A stretch of 64,000 nucleotides of DNA from Streptomyces scabiei 87.22 (GTDB taxonomy: Bacteria; Actinomycetota; Actinomycetes; Streptomycetales; Streptomycetaceae), in the NCBI RefSeq assembly GCF_000091305.1, contig NC_013929.1:248001-312000 (forward strand). The letters run 5' to 3'. How positions within the stretch are numbered: position 1 is the stretch's first letter; each line of letters opens with the position of its first letter. Shown piece after piece: positions 27,058 through 36,207 of the stretch. The notes beneath the pieces were generated by a model that was given only the letters and a program-made list of their open reading frames with translations, did not search any database and was not told where the DNA came from. Both the position numbers and the translations under genes were made by a program.

Positions 27058-28162
27058 TCACAGGTACGAGGCGGGAAGGGCATCGAGCGCGCCAGAAGTT
27101 GCCTGGACGGTTTGCGCTGCCCGCTCGCCGGCGGCCAGGGCGCCTTCGATGTGCCCGGCGTACTCGGTCGCCGTCTCGGTCGACGCCCTGTGCAGCCGCC
27201 CACCGAGAAGTGGTTGCCGGTAGAGGGGGGACCGAGGAGCGAGTAGTCGGTGAGGTGCTGCACGGTGGACGGGGCGGTCCAATGCTCTGCCGCCCAGTCC
27301 TGGACGTACAGGGCCACGGGGCATCCGGCGGGCGGGCGGAAGAGCCGGGCGAGCTGGGTGGTGACGGCCTGCTCGAAGCCGGGCGGACGGTGCGGGCGTG
27401 CGCGACCCCGAAGAGCGCGGCGGGCTCGCCGCCGGGTCCCGACATGTCGTGGACCTCCTGGAGCGGGCCGGTCCTGCTGAGCGCCGCACCGGCCAGCCCG
27501 CCCTCCCGCCAGAAGGCGGTCGGGTAGTCGGCGACGACCTTGGCGACGGCTCCCATCCAGACCGGGGTGGCCCGGGCCAGGCCTACGAGGTCGGCGGGGA
27601 GCGTGTCGCCGAAGTCGATGCGCTCCAGGGCGAGGGCCGGAGGGACGGCCAGGACGACGTGCTCGGCGTGGAGCGTACCGGCCGGGGCGAGCACGTCGAG
27701 GCCGTCCTGGCCGTTCGGGTGGATGGCGGTGACGGGCGTGTCCAGTCGAAGAGAACCTGGGGGCAGCGCTGCGGCGAGGGCGCCGGCGACGCCCTGGGTC
27801 CCGGCGGTGAAACGACGGGAGGGGGCCTCGATCAGGTTGCCGGTGAGGCGGCGCGTGCCGGTCGTCTCCTCAAACATCGTGTCGCCTGCGAGGTGTTGGT
27901 CGAAGGTCTCGAGGCCGCTGCGGGCGGCCAGGGTTCGTACGCGCTCCTCTCCGTCCCAGAACCAGGTGTCTCCCAGGTCGAGGGCCCGCCCCGGGCGTTC
28001 GGCGGGGGCGGAGAGCAGGCGTGCGCCGATGCGGTTGCGCGCCTTGAGGGCGACGACGTCACGGCCGGCGGCACGCAGCGCGGCGGCCGCCGCGAGTCCG
28101 GAGGCGCCGGCGCCTCCGCCGGCGCCGATCACGATGATGTCGTGACTGTCCTGGCGGGACAT
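27058..28162 (-). pseudogene. Frameshifted flavin monoamine oxidase
   Basis: ATG 28162 follows GGAGCGACAC and opens an amine-oxidase gene (MSRQDSHDIIVIGAGG, WFWDGEERVRTLAARSGLET). A one-base deletion near 27383 moves the reading into LARLFRPPAGCPVALYVQDW, AAEHWTAPSTVQHLTDYSLL. A second indel near 27198 leads to GRLHRASTETATEYAGHIEG to the stop at 27058. The FAD-binding motif carries an extra GAGG duplication (GAGGGAGASG), and the usual ribose-binding Glu (LEARxR) reads LKARNR. The gene is most likely inactive. Confidence 0.8.
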
Positions 28163-28352
28163 GTGTCGCTCCATTCCGAGCAGGCTGAACCCCCGGTGTC
28201 GTCGGTTGCTGCGGCATCGGGCTTCTGAGATGCCGAGCCGAAGTGTCGTGCAAGGCACGGAGGGTGTCCACCGCGCGACCGAGGACGACGTTCCCCAGCG
28301 TCAGCTCCCTCGGAACGGACTCCACCAATGGGGTGTCGAGCCGAATCCCACG

Positions 28353-28628
28353 TCAGGCTGCACGTGGCGGCAACTGCCCCCGTCGTTCGGACCATCGGGT
28401 CCGACGGCCCACCGGCGGTTCACCGAACGGAGCAAGGCCCGGGTGTGGGCCAAGCTCCACCGCCTGCTCCTGGACGAACTCGGTTCTCGCGGCGAGCTGG
28501 ACTGGTCCCGAGGGATGGGGGTGCCGCCACAGCAGGGTCACAGTCCGGGTCTGATCGGCGCTGGCAACCGGCACCGCCGCACGCACCGCCTCCAGTGCCA
28601 CGAACTCATGGACAGCTGCTGTGCGCAC
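28353..28628 (-). CDS. Small hypothetical protein
   Basis: A 91-residue frame from GTG 28628 has a strong AGGAGGA four bases upstream. The sequence (VRTAAVHEFVALEAVRAAVP, RTVTLLWRHPHPSGPVQLAA) has no motif I recognise. It lies 26 bases after the stop of the FG-GAP gene on the same strand. It could be real and co-transcribed, or spurious; the ribosome site is the main support. Confidence 0.4.
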   Translation of the reverse strand: MRTAAVHEFVALEAVRAAVPVASADQTRTVTLLWRHPHPSGPVQLAARTEFVQEQAVELGPHPGLAPFGEPPVGRRTRWSERRGQLPPRAA

Positions 28629-28654
28629 CGTCTCCTCCTGTGGTGCTGAGGGGG

Positions 28655-30082
28655 TCAGCCGCCGAGCGTGTGGCCGAACTGGGCGTCCTTCTCGGGGGCA
28701 CCGAGCTTCACGGGGCTGAGCGTGCCGGCGCCTGTCGTGGTCAGGCCGCTCGCGGAGCCGTAGAGGTTCCACAGGGCACCCGAGTCGGCGAAGGCACCGT
28801 CCTCGCCGGGGGCCGTCGCCGTCAGGTCCGCCTTGCCGTCCTTGTTCAGGTCGGAGAGGCTCACCTGGCGGCCGAAGTCGTCGCCCGACTCGGAGACGCC
28901 CGGCACGCCGGCGGTGGACTGGTTGTAGGCGAGCGCGCCCTTGCCGGTCATGCCACCGGCGGACTTGGACGCGCCCTTGAGCAGGATCACCGCGCCGGTA
29001 CCGGTGGCGGCACCGAGGCTCTCGCCGGGAACGCCGACCGCGACCTCCGCCCTGCCGTCGCCGTTCACATCACCGGCGCTGAGGGACGCGCCGAAGGCGT
29101 CGTGCGCCTCGCTCGCCCCGGGAACCCCCGCGGTGGCCTGGGTGATGACCTTCTTGCGCGTGCTGCTCGGTCCGGTGGAGCCGCCGTACTGGATGGTGAT
29201 GCTGCCCGGGGCGTCGTCGATGACCTCGCTGACGGAACCGATGTCGCGGGTGATCAGGTCGCCGTAGCCGTCGCCGTCGACATCGCCGACGGTGCCGCTG
29301 TAGGCCGTGCCGAGGGCCTTGGCGGTGTGGCCGACGCCGGTCCTCGACCCCTTCCAGAAGCGGGCCTCGTGCTGCATCTCCTCGAAGCCGTGCGTGGTGA
29401 CGATGTCGTCGACACCGTCACCCGTGAGGTCACCGGTGATGAAGGAGCGCAGACCCGAGGAACCGTCATCCGTGGTGATGCTGTCCTGGGTGCGCGTCTT
29501 GCCGTCGCGGGTGAACGGGCCGTACTGGATCGTCATCCCGGAGACGTCCGGGTCGTCGTTCGGGACGGAGTTCACGACGAGGTCGCGCTTGCCGTCGCCG
29601 TTGAAGTCACCGAGGGCGAACTCGGAGTACCGGTACGGCAGAACGGTGTTCTGGCCGGTGAGACCGTCCTTGGAGCCCCAGAGCACGGTCGGCTCGCCGC
29701 TGTCGCCGCCGCCCACCACGAGCAGATCGGTGTACGAGTCGCCGTCGAGGTCGCCGGGGAGGGTCTGGGCACCGAAGGCGAAGGTGTCCTGGAGGTCGCC
29801 GGGGACGCCGGGAGTGGCCCGGCTGATCATCTGGTGGCCCGCCGTTCCGGGCCCGGAGGCGGTGCCGTACACGACCGAGACGTAACCGGCCTTCTCCACA
29901 CCGCCGACGGTGCCGAAGGGTGCCGCGACCGCGAGGTCGGCGTGTCCGTCGTGGTTGAAGTCGGTCATCGGTGTGCGGGGCGGCACGGGCACGGCCGACG
30001 CCGTGCCGGAGGTCGCGAAGAACGCGAGGGGGGTCGCGAGCGCGGTGACGGCGATCGCGACGGTGAGAGTGCGGCGGGGCAC
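28655..30082 (-). CDS. Secreted FG-GAP repeat (integrin alpha-like) protein
   Basis: The 475-residue product has an N-terminal signal peptide (RRTLTVAIAVTALATPLAFF...ASA) and about seven FG-GAP blades, each with a calcium-binding D-x-D/N-x-D-G loop: DFNHDGHADLAV, DLDGDSYTDLLV, DFNGDGKRDLVV, DLTGDGVDDIVT, DVDGDGYGDLIT, DVNGDGRAEVAV, DLNKDGKADLTA. Seven repeats make a full beta-propeller. It is expected outside the cell, probably as a Ca2+-stabilised binding module. GTG 30082 follows AGGAGGCACA. The partner is unknown. Confidence 0.92.
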   Translation of the reverse strand: MPRRTLTVAIAVTALATPLAFFATSGTASAVPVPPRTPMTDFNHDGHADLAVAAPFGTVGGVEKAGYVSVVYGTASGPGTAGHQMISRATPGVPGDLQDTFAFGAQTLPGDLDGDSYTDLLVVGGGDSGEPTVLWGSKDGLTGQNTVLPYRYSEFALGDFNGDGKRDLVVNSVPNDDPDVSGMTIQYGPFTRDGKTRTQDSITTDDGSSGLRSFITGDLTGDGVDDIVTTHGFEEMQHEARFWKGSRTGVGHTAKALGTAYSGTVGDVDGDGYGDLITRDIGSVSEVIDDAPGSITIQYGGSTGPSSTRKKVITQATAGVPGASEAHDAFGASLSAGDVNGDGRAEVAVGVPGESLGAATGTGAVILLKGASKSAGGMTGKGALAYNQSTAGVPGVSESGDDFGRQVSLSDLNKDGKADLTATAPGEDGAFADSGALWNLYGSASGLTTTGAGTLSPVKLGAPEKDAQFGHTLGG

Positions 30083-30387
30083 TGTGCCTCCTGAGCGGAA
30101 CGTGTGTGACGTGACGGGAGACGGACCACGTCGAGTGAAGGTTGTACACCGCAGGAACTCGATTGCGAAGAGTGATGGCGTTGACCAGGAGGTGGCCATG
30201 AGTGAGGCGTTCACGTCGTGGCCCATGGCGTCCGTGACGAACAGGTTGAGGCTGTGCTGGTCGAGGGTCGAGGGAGTGGTCGCAGATGTCGCCGGCGGTG
30301 CCGGAGGCGGGACCAGGACGTCGGGGAGGCCGGTTGGGCACCACCGCCGCACGCAGCGCCCTGGCAGCGCTGTCCGGCTCCCGGCGG
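30083..30387. other. Intergenic stretch, no gene seen
   Basis: This 305-base interval contains the FG-GAP gene promoter region on its left and the end of the ZIP gene on its right. No further gene or repeat is supportable. Confidence 0.4.
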
Positions 30388-31149
30388 TCAGGTGTGGGAG
30401 AGGGCGAAGGAGACGAGGAAGCCGCTCACCGTGATCAGGCCGATGGCCAGGTGAGCGTCCTCGAACGCCTCGGGGATCATCGTGTCCGCGATCATGGCGA
30501 GGATCGCCCCGGCCGCCACCGCGGTCACCGCGGCGATCACGGCGGGAGAGAAGGACCCGACCACCGTGTATCCGAGGACGGCCGCCACCGTGCCGGCCGC
30601 GGCGATCGCGGTCCAGACACCGAAGACGTACCCCCGACCGCGGCCGGCCTTCTTCATACCCGCCGCGCTGGACAGCCCCTCGGGGACGTTGCTGATGAAC
30701 ACCGCAGCCACGGTCACCAGACTCACCGCACCGCCGTCCAGCAGACTCACACCGATGACCGCCGACTCCGGCACCCCGTCGAGCAGAGCGCCGAGCGCGA
30801 GCGCCATCCCGGATCCGCCCTGCTCAGCCTCCGAGGGCTGCGCTTTGGTCCGCTCGTGACCGGAGCGCTTGCGGTGACGCGCGCCCCGGCGGGCCAGCCA
30901 CACATTGCCCCCGGTGTAGGCCAGGGCGCCGATCAGGGTGCCGACGGTCGCCGGAGCAAGCCCCGCCTGCTCGTACGCCTCCCCGACCAGCTCGAAGGAG
31001 ACCGCTGAGATCAGCACCCCGGCACCGAAGGCCATCACCGTCGCGATCACCTTCTGCGGCACTCGCAGCCCGTAACCCAGCGCGGCACCGAGCAACAGCG
31101 CCGAACCCGCCACCAGCCCCCACAGTCCAGCTTCCACCACTTCCGCCAT
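30388..31149 (-). CDS. ZIP-family divalent metal transporter
   Basis: This 253-residue membrane protein has about eight helices. Typical ZIP sequence in helices 4-5 (GALLDGVPESAVIGVSLLDG, FISNVPEGLSSAAGM) supplies the metal-site Glu, Asn and Pro. A charged cytoplasmic loop (RRGARHRKRSGHERTKAQPS) lies after helix 3. It should import zinc or a related divalent metal. ATG 31149 follows AAGGGGCGGC. Homologues are annotated ZIP/GufA-like. No metal regulator is adjacent. Confidence 0.9.
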   Translation of the reverse strand: MAEVVEAGLWGLVAGSALLLGAALGYGLRVPQKVIATVMAFGAGVLISAVSFELVGEAYEQAGLAPATVGTLIGALAYTGGNVWLARRGARHRKRSGHERTKAQPSEAEQGGSGMALALGALLDGVPESAVIGVSLLDGGAVSLVTVAAVFISNVPEGLSSAAGMKKAGRGRGYVFGVWTAIAAAGTVAAVLGYTVVGSFSPAVIAAVTAVAAGAILAMIADTMIPEAFEDAHLAIGLITVSGFLVSFALSHT

Positions 31150-31250
31150 GCCGCCCCTTCTACCCGCTGTGCGCATGGGCATCAACGAGCGGCTGCAGCA
31201 CACGCAACGCGTGCCTGGTCCAAGAATCCGGTCGACCGTGGCCGGTATCG

Positions 31251-31823
31251 ATGGAGCACGCCGGCGCCTACGACGAGGCGCTGTCACCCCTGGCCGTCGC
31301 GCGCTCGCTCGGGCCACCGCGGCCCGCTCCCGGCCCGGTCGCGTTGCGGAGACCGCGTTCTCTCGGAGGCCTTCGCGGGGAGATGGCCCTCCGCCCACAC
31401 GGTCAGGGCGGCCAGGGGAATGAGGAGCGCCCTGGGCTGGACGTCTGCGAGGTGCGCTGCACCCCGGACACCGTCATGGCCGGCTGACACAGCTTCCGCG
31501 GGGCCGTGCTCACCGTGCGCGCGGGCTTCGGCATGTCGGATGCCGAGGCCGCGCGATCCGTGGTGCTGGCGCGGCAGGCTCTCGAACCCCGCAAGCTCGG
31601 CGTCGCCTCCCGGCTCGACGCGGTCGCGGTGGGACGTGAACTCGGTCTGATCTGACCCGATCACGTGTCGCCACCGGGCGCGGACGGCACCGTACTGGTC
31701 GTCGACGACGTCGACCAAGCGTCGGTGCGCGCCCTGCTGACCCTGCTGTGGGACACCGGCCACCATGTGCTGGCCTTCGAGGAGACGACGGCCCGAGTGG
31801 TCCCCGAACAGTGTTCTCACTAA
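31251..31823 (+). pseudogene. Unrecognised gene with two in-frame stops
   Basis: One frame runs from ATG 31251 to TAA 31821-31823 with internal TGA at 31485-31487 and 31653-31655. The later part has convincing coding character: VLTVRAGFGMSDAEAARSVV, LARQALEPRKLGVASRLDAV, VLVVDDVDQASVRALLTLLW, TGHHVLAFEETTARVVPEQC. Selenocysteine is unlikely with no other sign of it. I treat this as a nonsense-mutated gene of unknown family. Its end overlaps the convergent monooxygenase stop by 4 bases. Confidence 0.5.
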
Positions 31824-32950
31824 CGGTAGTTGAGCTCGGCGAGCTCGGTGGCGAGCTTCTTCGGCAGGGACGTTCGGCCGAGCAGGGGGAGCACGGTGTT
31901 GCGTGCTCCCCGGGCCATCGGGTTGCGCGTGGTGGCGAGGCGGGTCATCCGGTGGGTGAAGGCGACCACCCGCCGGGCGACGGGGCGGCGCTGCGCCTCG
32001 TAGCCGTCGAGCTGCCCGTCGGCGAAGGCCCGGCCGAGGGCATGGCCGTCCTGGATGCCGGTGTTCATTCCCTGCCCGCCGGCCGGGCTGTGTACGTGGG
32101 CGGCGTCACCGGCCAGCAGCAGGCGCCCCGCCCGGTAGTGTTCGGCGACCCGGTGGTGCACCCGGAACCGTGACGACCATGCGAGGTCGGTGACCCGGGC
32201 CTGGCCGGGGGCGCGTTCGTCGAGCATGTGCTGGACGAAGCCGAGGTCCGGTGTGGCGGGAGCGTCGTCCACGGTGGCGACGACCCGGTAGTGGCCGCCC
32301 GGGAGCGGGGCGACGACGGCGAGGCCCGTGGTGCCGAAGGTGAGCGAGACCTCGGCGGGGCCCGGGGCCCAGTCCATCACCACGTCGGCGAGGACGAAGG
32401 ACTCGGCGTAGGCGCTGCCGGTGAAACCGATGCCCGCCGCTTCGCGCACGGTGCTGTGCATGCCATCGGCGCCGACGGCGTACGCGGCGCGCAGCGTCCG
32501 GCCGGACGTCATGGTCAGTGTCACGCCGTCCTCGTCCTGGACGACGGAGGCGACCTCGTAGGGGCGGTGCACGTCGCCGCCGAGCGCGCGCAGCCGGTCC
32601 AGCAGCACGTTCTCGGTCTCGTACTGCGGGACCATGAGCGTGTACGGGTGGGGCGTGGCCAGCTGGTCGAACGGCACGGTCAGTAGTCTGCGGGCGCCGT
32701 CGCGGACGGCGAACCGGGTGACCTGGACGCCACGCGCGATCAGCTCGTCGGAGGCTCCCAGCTCGTCCAGGACCTCCAGGGTGCGGGCGTGGACGACGGC
32801 GGCACGCGAGGTGTTCGCACCCTCGGGCAGCCGGTCCAGGACGACGAAGTCGATGCCGGCCGAAGCGAGCGTGACGGCGAGCGCGAGGCCGGTCGGGCCG
32901 GCGCCCACGATGGCGACCTCCGTACGGTCGGGGAGTGTGGTGGTGTTCAT
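31820..32950 (-). CDS. FAD-dependent aromatic-ring monooxygenase
   Basis: This 376-residue class A flavoprotein hydroxylase has the FAD motif GAGPTG (16-21), DG motif (AVGADGMHSTVR) and GD motif (LLLAGDAAHVHSPAGGQGMN). It is about 100-150 residues shorter than the polyketide hydroxylases with a thioredoxin-like tail and resembles the single-domain p-hydroxybenzoate-hydroxylase type. It should hydroxylate an aromatic or quinone with NAD(P)H, and could inactivate a drug. ATG 32950 has GGAGGAG upstream. It is divergent from a TetR regulator with shared operators at 32972-33070. Confidence 0.93.
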   Translation of the reverse strand: MNTTTLPDRTEVAIVGAGPTGLALAVTLASAGIDFVVLDRLPEGANTSRAAVVHARTLEVLDELGASDELIARGVQVTRFAVRDGARRLLTVPFDQLATPHPYTLMVPQYETENVLLDRLRALGGDVHRPYEVASVVQDEDGVTLTMTSGRTLRAAYAVGADGMHSTVREAAGIGFTGSAYAESFVLADVVMDWAPGPAEVSLTFGTTGLAVVAPLPGGHYRVVATVDDAPATPDLGFVQHMLDERAPGQARVTDLAWSSRFRVHHRVAEHYRAGRLLLAGDAAHVHSPAGGQGMNTGIQDGHALGRAFADGQLDGYEAQRRPVARRVVAFTHRMTRLATTRNPMARGARNTVLPLLGRTSLPKKLATELAELNYR

Positions 32951-32971
32951 GTCGTCTCTCCTCCAGGACAC

Positions 32972-33070
32972 GTCAACGACTGCTTGCCAACACTTGTTGG
33001 CCAACGTTCGTTGACATGATGCGCGGCTGCGCACTGGAAAGTCAACATGTGTTGGCCTACAGTCGTTGAC
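32972..33070. promoter_or_regulatory. Paired 30-bp inverted operators between monooxygenase and TetR
   Basis: 32972-33001 (begins GTCAACGACTG, contains CCAACACTTGTTGG) is repeated in inverted orientation at 33041-33070 (plus-strand ACATGTGTTGG then CAGTCGTTGAC). Both overlap the probable divergent promoters. A TACAGT -10-like box at 33058-33063 precedes the TetR ATG by 7 bases. Confidence 0.75.
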
Positions 33071-33661
33071 ATGACGCAAGCCGCCAAGATCACCGGTACC
33101 GATCGGCGTTCGGACCGCACCAAGGCCGCGATCCTGCGCGCCGCACGCGAACGATTCGCAGCCCAGGGCTACGAACGCACCACCATCCGGGCCGTGGCCT
33201 CCGACGCCGGCATCGACCCGTCGATGGTCATGCGCTACTTCGGGAACAAGGCCCAGCTCTTCGACGCGACACTCGCCATCGACCTGCGCCTGCCCGACCT
33301 GACGGGCGTCCCGGCGGCCAGGCTCGCCCAGGCCCTGGTGCGGCACTTCATCGAACGCTGGGAGGGTGACCCGGCCGACGACGCCCTGCTCGTCCTGATG
33401 CGGTCGGCGGTCACCAACGAACAGGCCGCGGCGCGGATGCACGAGATCTTCGCGGCGCAGGTCGCCCCGACGCTCGCCGCCGCCCTGGGCCCGGAGTTCG
33501 CCGCGCGGCGCGCGGGCCTGGTCTCCGCGCAACTCCTCGGCCTCGGGCTCACCCGCTATCTGCTGCGCCTCCCGGCAGTGACCGCCCTGACGCCCGACGA
33601 GATCGAAAGAGGGCTGGCCCCGGCCATCCAGGCTGTCCTCGACCCCGATCAGGGCCGCTGA
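33071..33661 (+). CDS. TetR-family regulator
   Basis: The 196-residue repressor has an N-terminal TetR helix-turn-helix (RTKAAILRAARERFAAQGYE, TTIRAVASDAGIDPSMVMRY, FGNKAQLFDATL) and a ligand domain ending with AIQAVLDPDQGR. The chosen ATG 33071 would give a leaderless mRNA from the TACAGT box. An alternative ATG 33047, with GGAAAG upstream, adds eight residues (MCWPTVVD) encoded by the operator itself. It very probably represses the divergent monooxygenase and itself until an aromatic or drug ligand binds. Confidence 0.9.
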   Translation: MTQAAKITGTDRRSDRTKAAILRAARERFAAQGYERTTIRAVASDAGIDPSMVMRYFGNKAQLFDATLAIDLRLPDLTGVPAARLAQALVRHFIERWEGDPADDALLVLMRSAVTNEQAAARMHEIFAAQVAPTLAAALGPEFAARRAGLVSAQLLGLGLTRYLLRLPAVTALTPDEIERGLAPAIQAVLDPDQGR

Positions 33662-34033
33662 CCACCACAATCGTCACACACCACCGCTGGACCGAGGCCG
33701 ACGCACGGGAACGCCGGACGCCGGACGCCCGCAGCGGACTCGGGCATGCCGCCCTGGCTGCGGTCGCCGGTCAGGACAGCGGGGCAGGAGGACGTAGCTG
33801 TGGCGGACAGGTCCGCGATGCCGGCCGTGAGGCCGACCGCGACGGCCATCTGCCGCACGGTCACAGGGTTACTGGCCTCGACCACGAGCGTCATGACGTG
33901 GTCGTCCGCGAGCGTGCACACGGGTGACCCGAGTGCACGCTCGGCATGGCGGAAGGTATGGGAGGTGTGTGCCGGAGAGTGGTGACGCGTACCTGCCGGG
34001 TGGCCTCCCGCCGAGGAGTACGCCGGCTTGCTC
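33662..34033. other. Intergenic stretch with possible gene fragment
   Basis: A minus-strand frame near 33700-33910 (CTLADDHVMTLVVEASNPVT, VRQMAVAVGLTAGIADLSAT) looks protein-like for about 50 residues, with no good start or motif. It may be a remnant. Nothing else is visible. Confidence 0.3.
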
Positions 34034-34915
34034 CTAGCGGTTGGTCTGCGCGGCGCCGTCAAGGACCTGGCGCAGTCGATGCGCGAACTCGTCCGGCTTC
34101 CCCGCATATCCGAACTGTCCGTCCAAGAACCCGCCGTGATGGCTCGGGAACACGCTCACCTGCTGTCCGAGCAGTTCAGCGGCCGCGACGGAGGTGCGGC
34201 CGGTCAGCACATCCTTGGATTCCTCGCCCACAGCGATCACGACACGGGTCGGCGCAGCGGCGATCGCGTCGGCATCCGGCCGATAGCTGCTGACCGCCCA
34301 GGACCGGTCGGACAGCAAGGGATCGTCGCGTGAGCCATCGTCCACCGTGGGCATCCCGAACTCGGCGGGATCGGCCTCCGGCCGTGCGAAGTACGCGTCG
34401 GTGAACTCTCCCTTCCACGAGGTCATCGCCACGAACGCAGCCATCCCGGCCCCCCATCCCCGCTTCTCGTAGGCCTCACGCACTCCGGCCCACGCCCGCA
34501 CGGCTGCCGGGCCGTCCGGCGGGAGGGTGATGAGCGGCGGCTCGTGCGCGACCAGGGTCGTGATGTCTGCCGGATACTTCGCCACGACCGCGAGAGCGGT
34601 GACGGCTCCCCCGCTGCTGGCGAACATCTCCACCGGCCCGGCCCCGAGCGCCTCGATGACGGCGTGCACGTCGTCGGCCTGGGTCTGCGGCGTGTGGTCG
34701 ACCCGCCCGTCCTTACGCGTGCTGCGACCGAGGCCGCGCGGGTCATAGGTGACCACGGTCCGCTCGGGCAGGCGCGCGGCGAGCGCGGCGAAGCCGGTAG
34801 CGTCCATGGGCTGCCCGATCATGAACAACGGCGGGCGTCCATCGGTGGTCGGCAGCGGCCCGCGAACGTCATGGACGAGGTCCGCGCCGGCTGTCTCGAG
34901 TGTGTGAGTCTCCAT
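34034..34915 (-). CDS. Alpha/beta hydrolase
   Basis: This 293-residue alpha/beta-fold hydrolase begins at ATG 34915. It shows the DPRGLGRS turn, a nucleophile elbow MFASSGGAVTAL (Ser101 in a relaxed GxSxG where the first Gly is Ala), and a C-terminal SHHGGF supplying the catalytic His. It resembles the epoxide-hydrolase/haloperoxidase-like esterases of actinobacteria. It is cytoplasmic. It is 126 bases downstream of the BrkB-type gene on the same strand, but their separate nature makes an operon uncertain. The substrate is unknown. Confidence 0.88.
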   Translation of the reverse strand: METHTLETAGADLVHDVRGPLPTTDGRPPLFMIGQPMDATGFAALAARLPERTVVTYDPRGLGRSTRKDGRVDHTPQTQADDVHAVIEALGAGPVEMFASSGGAVTALAVVAKYPADITTLVAHEPPLITLPPDGPAAVRAWAGVREAYEKRGWGAGMAAFVAMTSWKGEFTDAYFARPEADPAEFGMPTVDDGSRDDPLLSDRSWAVSSYRPDADAIAAAPTRVVIAVGEESKDVLTGRTSVAAAELLGQQVSVFPSHHGGFLDGQFGYAGKPDEFAHRLRQVLDGAAQTNR

Positions 34916-35041
34916 ACCTGTGCAGACCGGCCCCGTCCCCGAAACTCATCGGTGCTGCGGGCATCGCAACCGTCGGGCAGCTCACCCGGCTGCTCGGCAT
35001 ATCGGCCGCGTGCGTGGGCGAGTACACCGCGACGACTTCTC

Positions 35042-36172
35042 TCAGCGTGGGTGGTCGTCCTCGGGCCGGCTGCGCGGGGGTTGTCCGCGCGCGGTACGCC
35101 AGCGCGACCGGGTCTGCTCGACGATGCCGTCCCACTGGCGGCGGACCTCGTCCTGGGAAGGGCGCAGGCCCTGCCGGATCCGGAGGAGTTCCTCTCGTAC
35201 CTCCCGCCCCAGTGCCGACGACAGGACGAGGACGAGCATGGCGCCGAAGAGGACCGAGGCCATCCCGAACGCCGCGCCGGCCGCGCCGTAGCGCGAGACG
35301 TAGGAATTGAACAGGCGCGGCAGGTAGACGGTCGCGAGCACCGAATAGGCCGCGGTCAGAACAGCAGCGCAGACCGCGAACGGGAGCAGGGCCGCCCCGG
35401 CGAGCCGCTTCGCGGAGAGGATCCGGCCGCTGAAGGTGAGGAAGACGGTGGTGACCGGCACCTCGCACACCGCGGCTGCCAGCCCCAGCCGTCCCCCGCC
35501 CAGAGCCACGTAGAGCCAACCGATCACCGCGGTGTAGAAGCTGAGCACGCAGATCCACCACAGGCCGTTGCGCGTGTTGCGCACACCGAGCGGCTTCAGC
35601 TCCCAGGTCTGCTCGAACAACCGCTGCATGGTCCGGGAAAAGCTCAGCACCGAGATCGCCAGAAACACCGTCCCGAAAACACCGACGCCGGCACTCGCGG
35701 CTTCGGCGGAGAACACCGCCCGGACCGCCTCGGCACCTTCACCGGTGAGGCCGTAACGGTTGATGATCCGGTCCGCGGACTCACCGCCGAAGACGGCACC
35801 GCTCAGCACCGCCAGCGGGATCAGCGCGGTCAGCGCACCGGAGGCCAGAGCCATCGAGCGGTCGAAACCCGCGATCCTCTGGAACCGGCCGACGACACGC
35901 AGCACGAACGAAGGACGCAGCCAGAACGTCGGCGTTCTGATGAGCCGCTCGCGGTTGATACCCGCCTCCCGCTCTCCGCCCGTTCGAGGTCGTATAGGGC
36001 GAATCGAGCCTAAGGGAGCTTCGGACCCGGATCGGCGGGCGACACAGGAACGAGGCGGGGGACGTACCGCGGCCCTGATGCCGAGCCCCACGAGGACGAC
36101 CGCGGCAACACCCGGCACGAGCCGCCGCCTGCCGATGTCCGCCGCTCGGCACGAACCCGTCGTCGACGCCAC
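35042..36172 (-). CDS. YihY/BrkB-type membrane protein
   Basis: A frame of up to 376 residues. The core from about residue 72 (RERLIRTPTFWLRPSFVLRV) has six hydrophobic segments, with GFDRSMALASGALTALIPLA, VFLAISVLSFSRTMQRLFEQ and AFGMASVLFGAMLVLVLSSA, matching YihY/BrkB (formerly RNase BN) family inner-membrane proteins. The first 70 residues are Arg/Pro-rich and probably not translated, but no clear ATG or GTG start lies nearer the core, so the start is uncertain. The function of the family is unclear, perhaps a transporter. Confidence 0.75.
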   Translation of the reverse strand: MASTTGSCRAADIGRRRLVPGVAAVVLVGLGIRAAVRPPPRSCVARRSGSEAPLGSIRPIRPRTGGEREAGINRERLIRTPTFWLRPSFVLRVVGRFQRIAGFDRSMALASGALTALIPLAVLSGAVFGGESADRIINRYGLTGEGAEAVRAVFSAEAASAGVGVFGTVFLAISVLSFSRTMQRLFEQTWELKPLGVRNTRNGLWWICVLSFYTAVIGWLYVALGGGRLGLAAAVCEVPVTTVFLTFSGRILSAKRLAGAALLPFAVCAAVLTAAYSVLATVYLPRLFNSYVSRYGAAGAAFGMASVLFGAMLVLVLSSALGREVREELLRIRQGLRPSQDEVRRQWDGIVEQTRSRWRTARGQPPRSRPEDDHPR

Positions 36173-36207
36173 CGAAGATGTCGTCCGCCTGCACTGCCGG
36201 ACGGGAT

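Noticed and set aside
28163..28258. 32-residue N-terminal extension of the amine oxidase pseudogene
   Set aside because: A ribosome site directly precedes ATG 28162 and family similarity starts there.
31485..31655. In-frame TGA codons as selenocysteine
   Set aside because: There is no SECIS-like hairpin or selenoprotein family match, and two TGAs in a non-selenoprotein context fit decay better.
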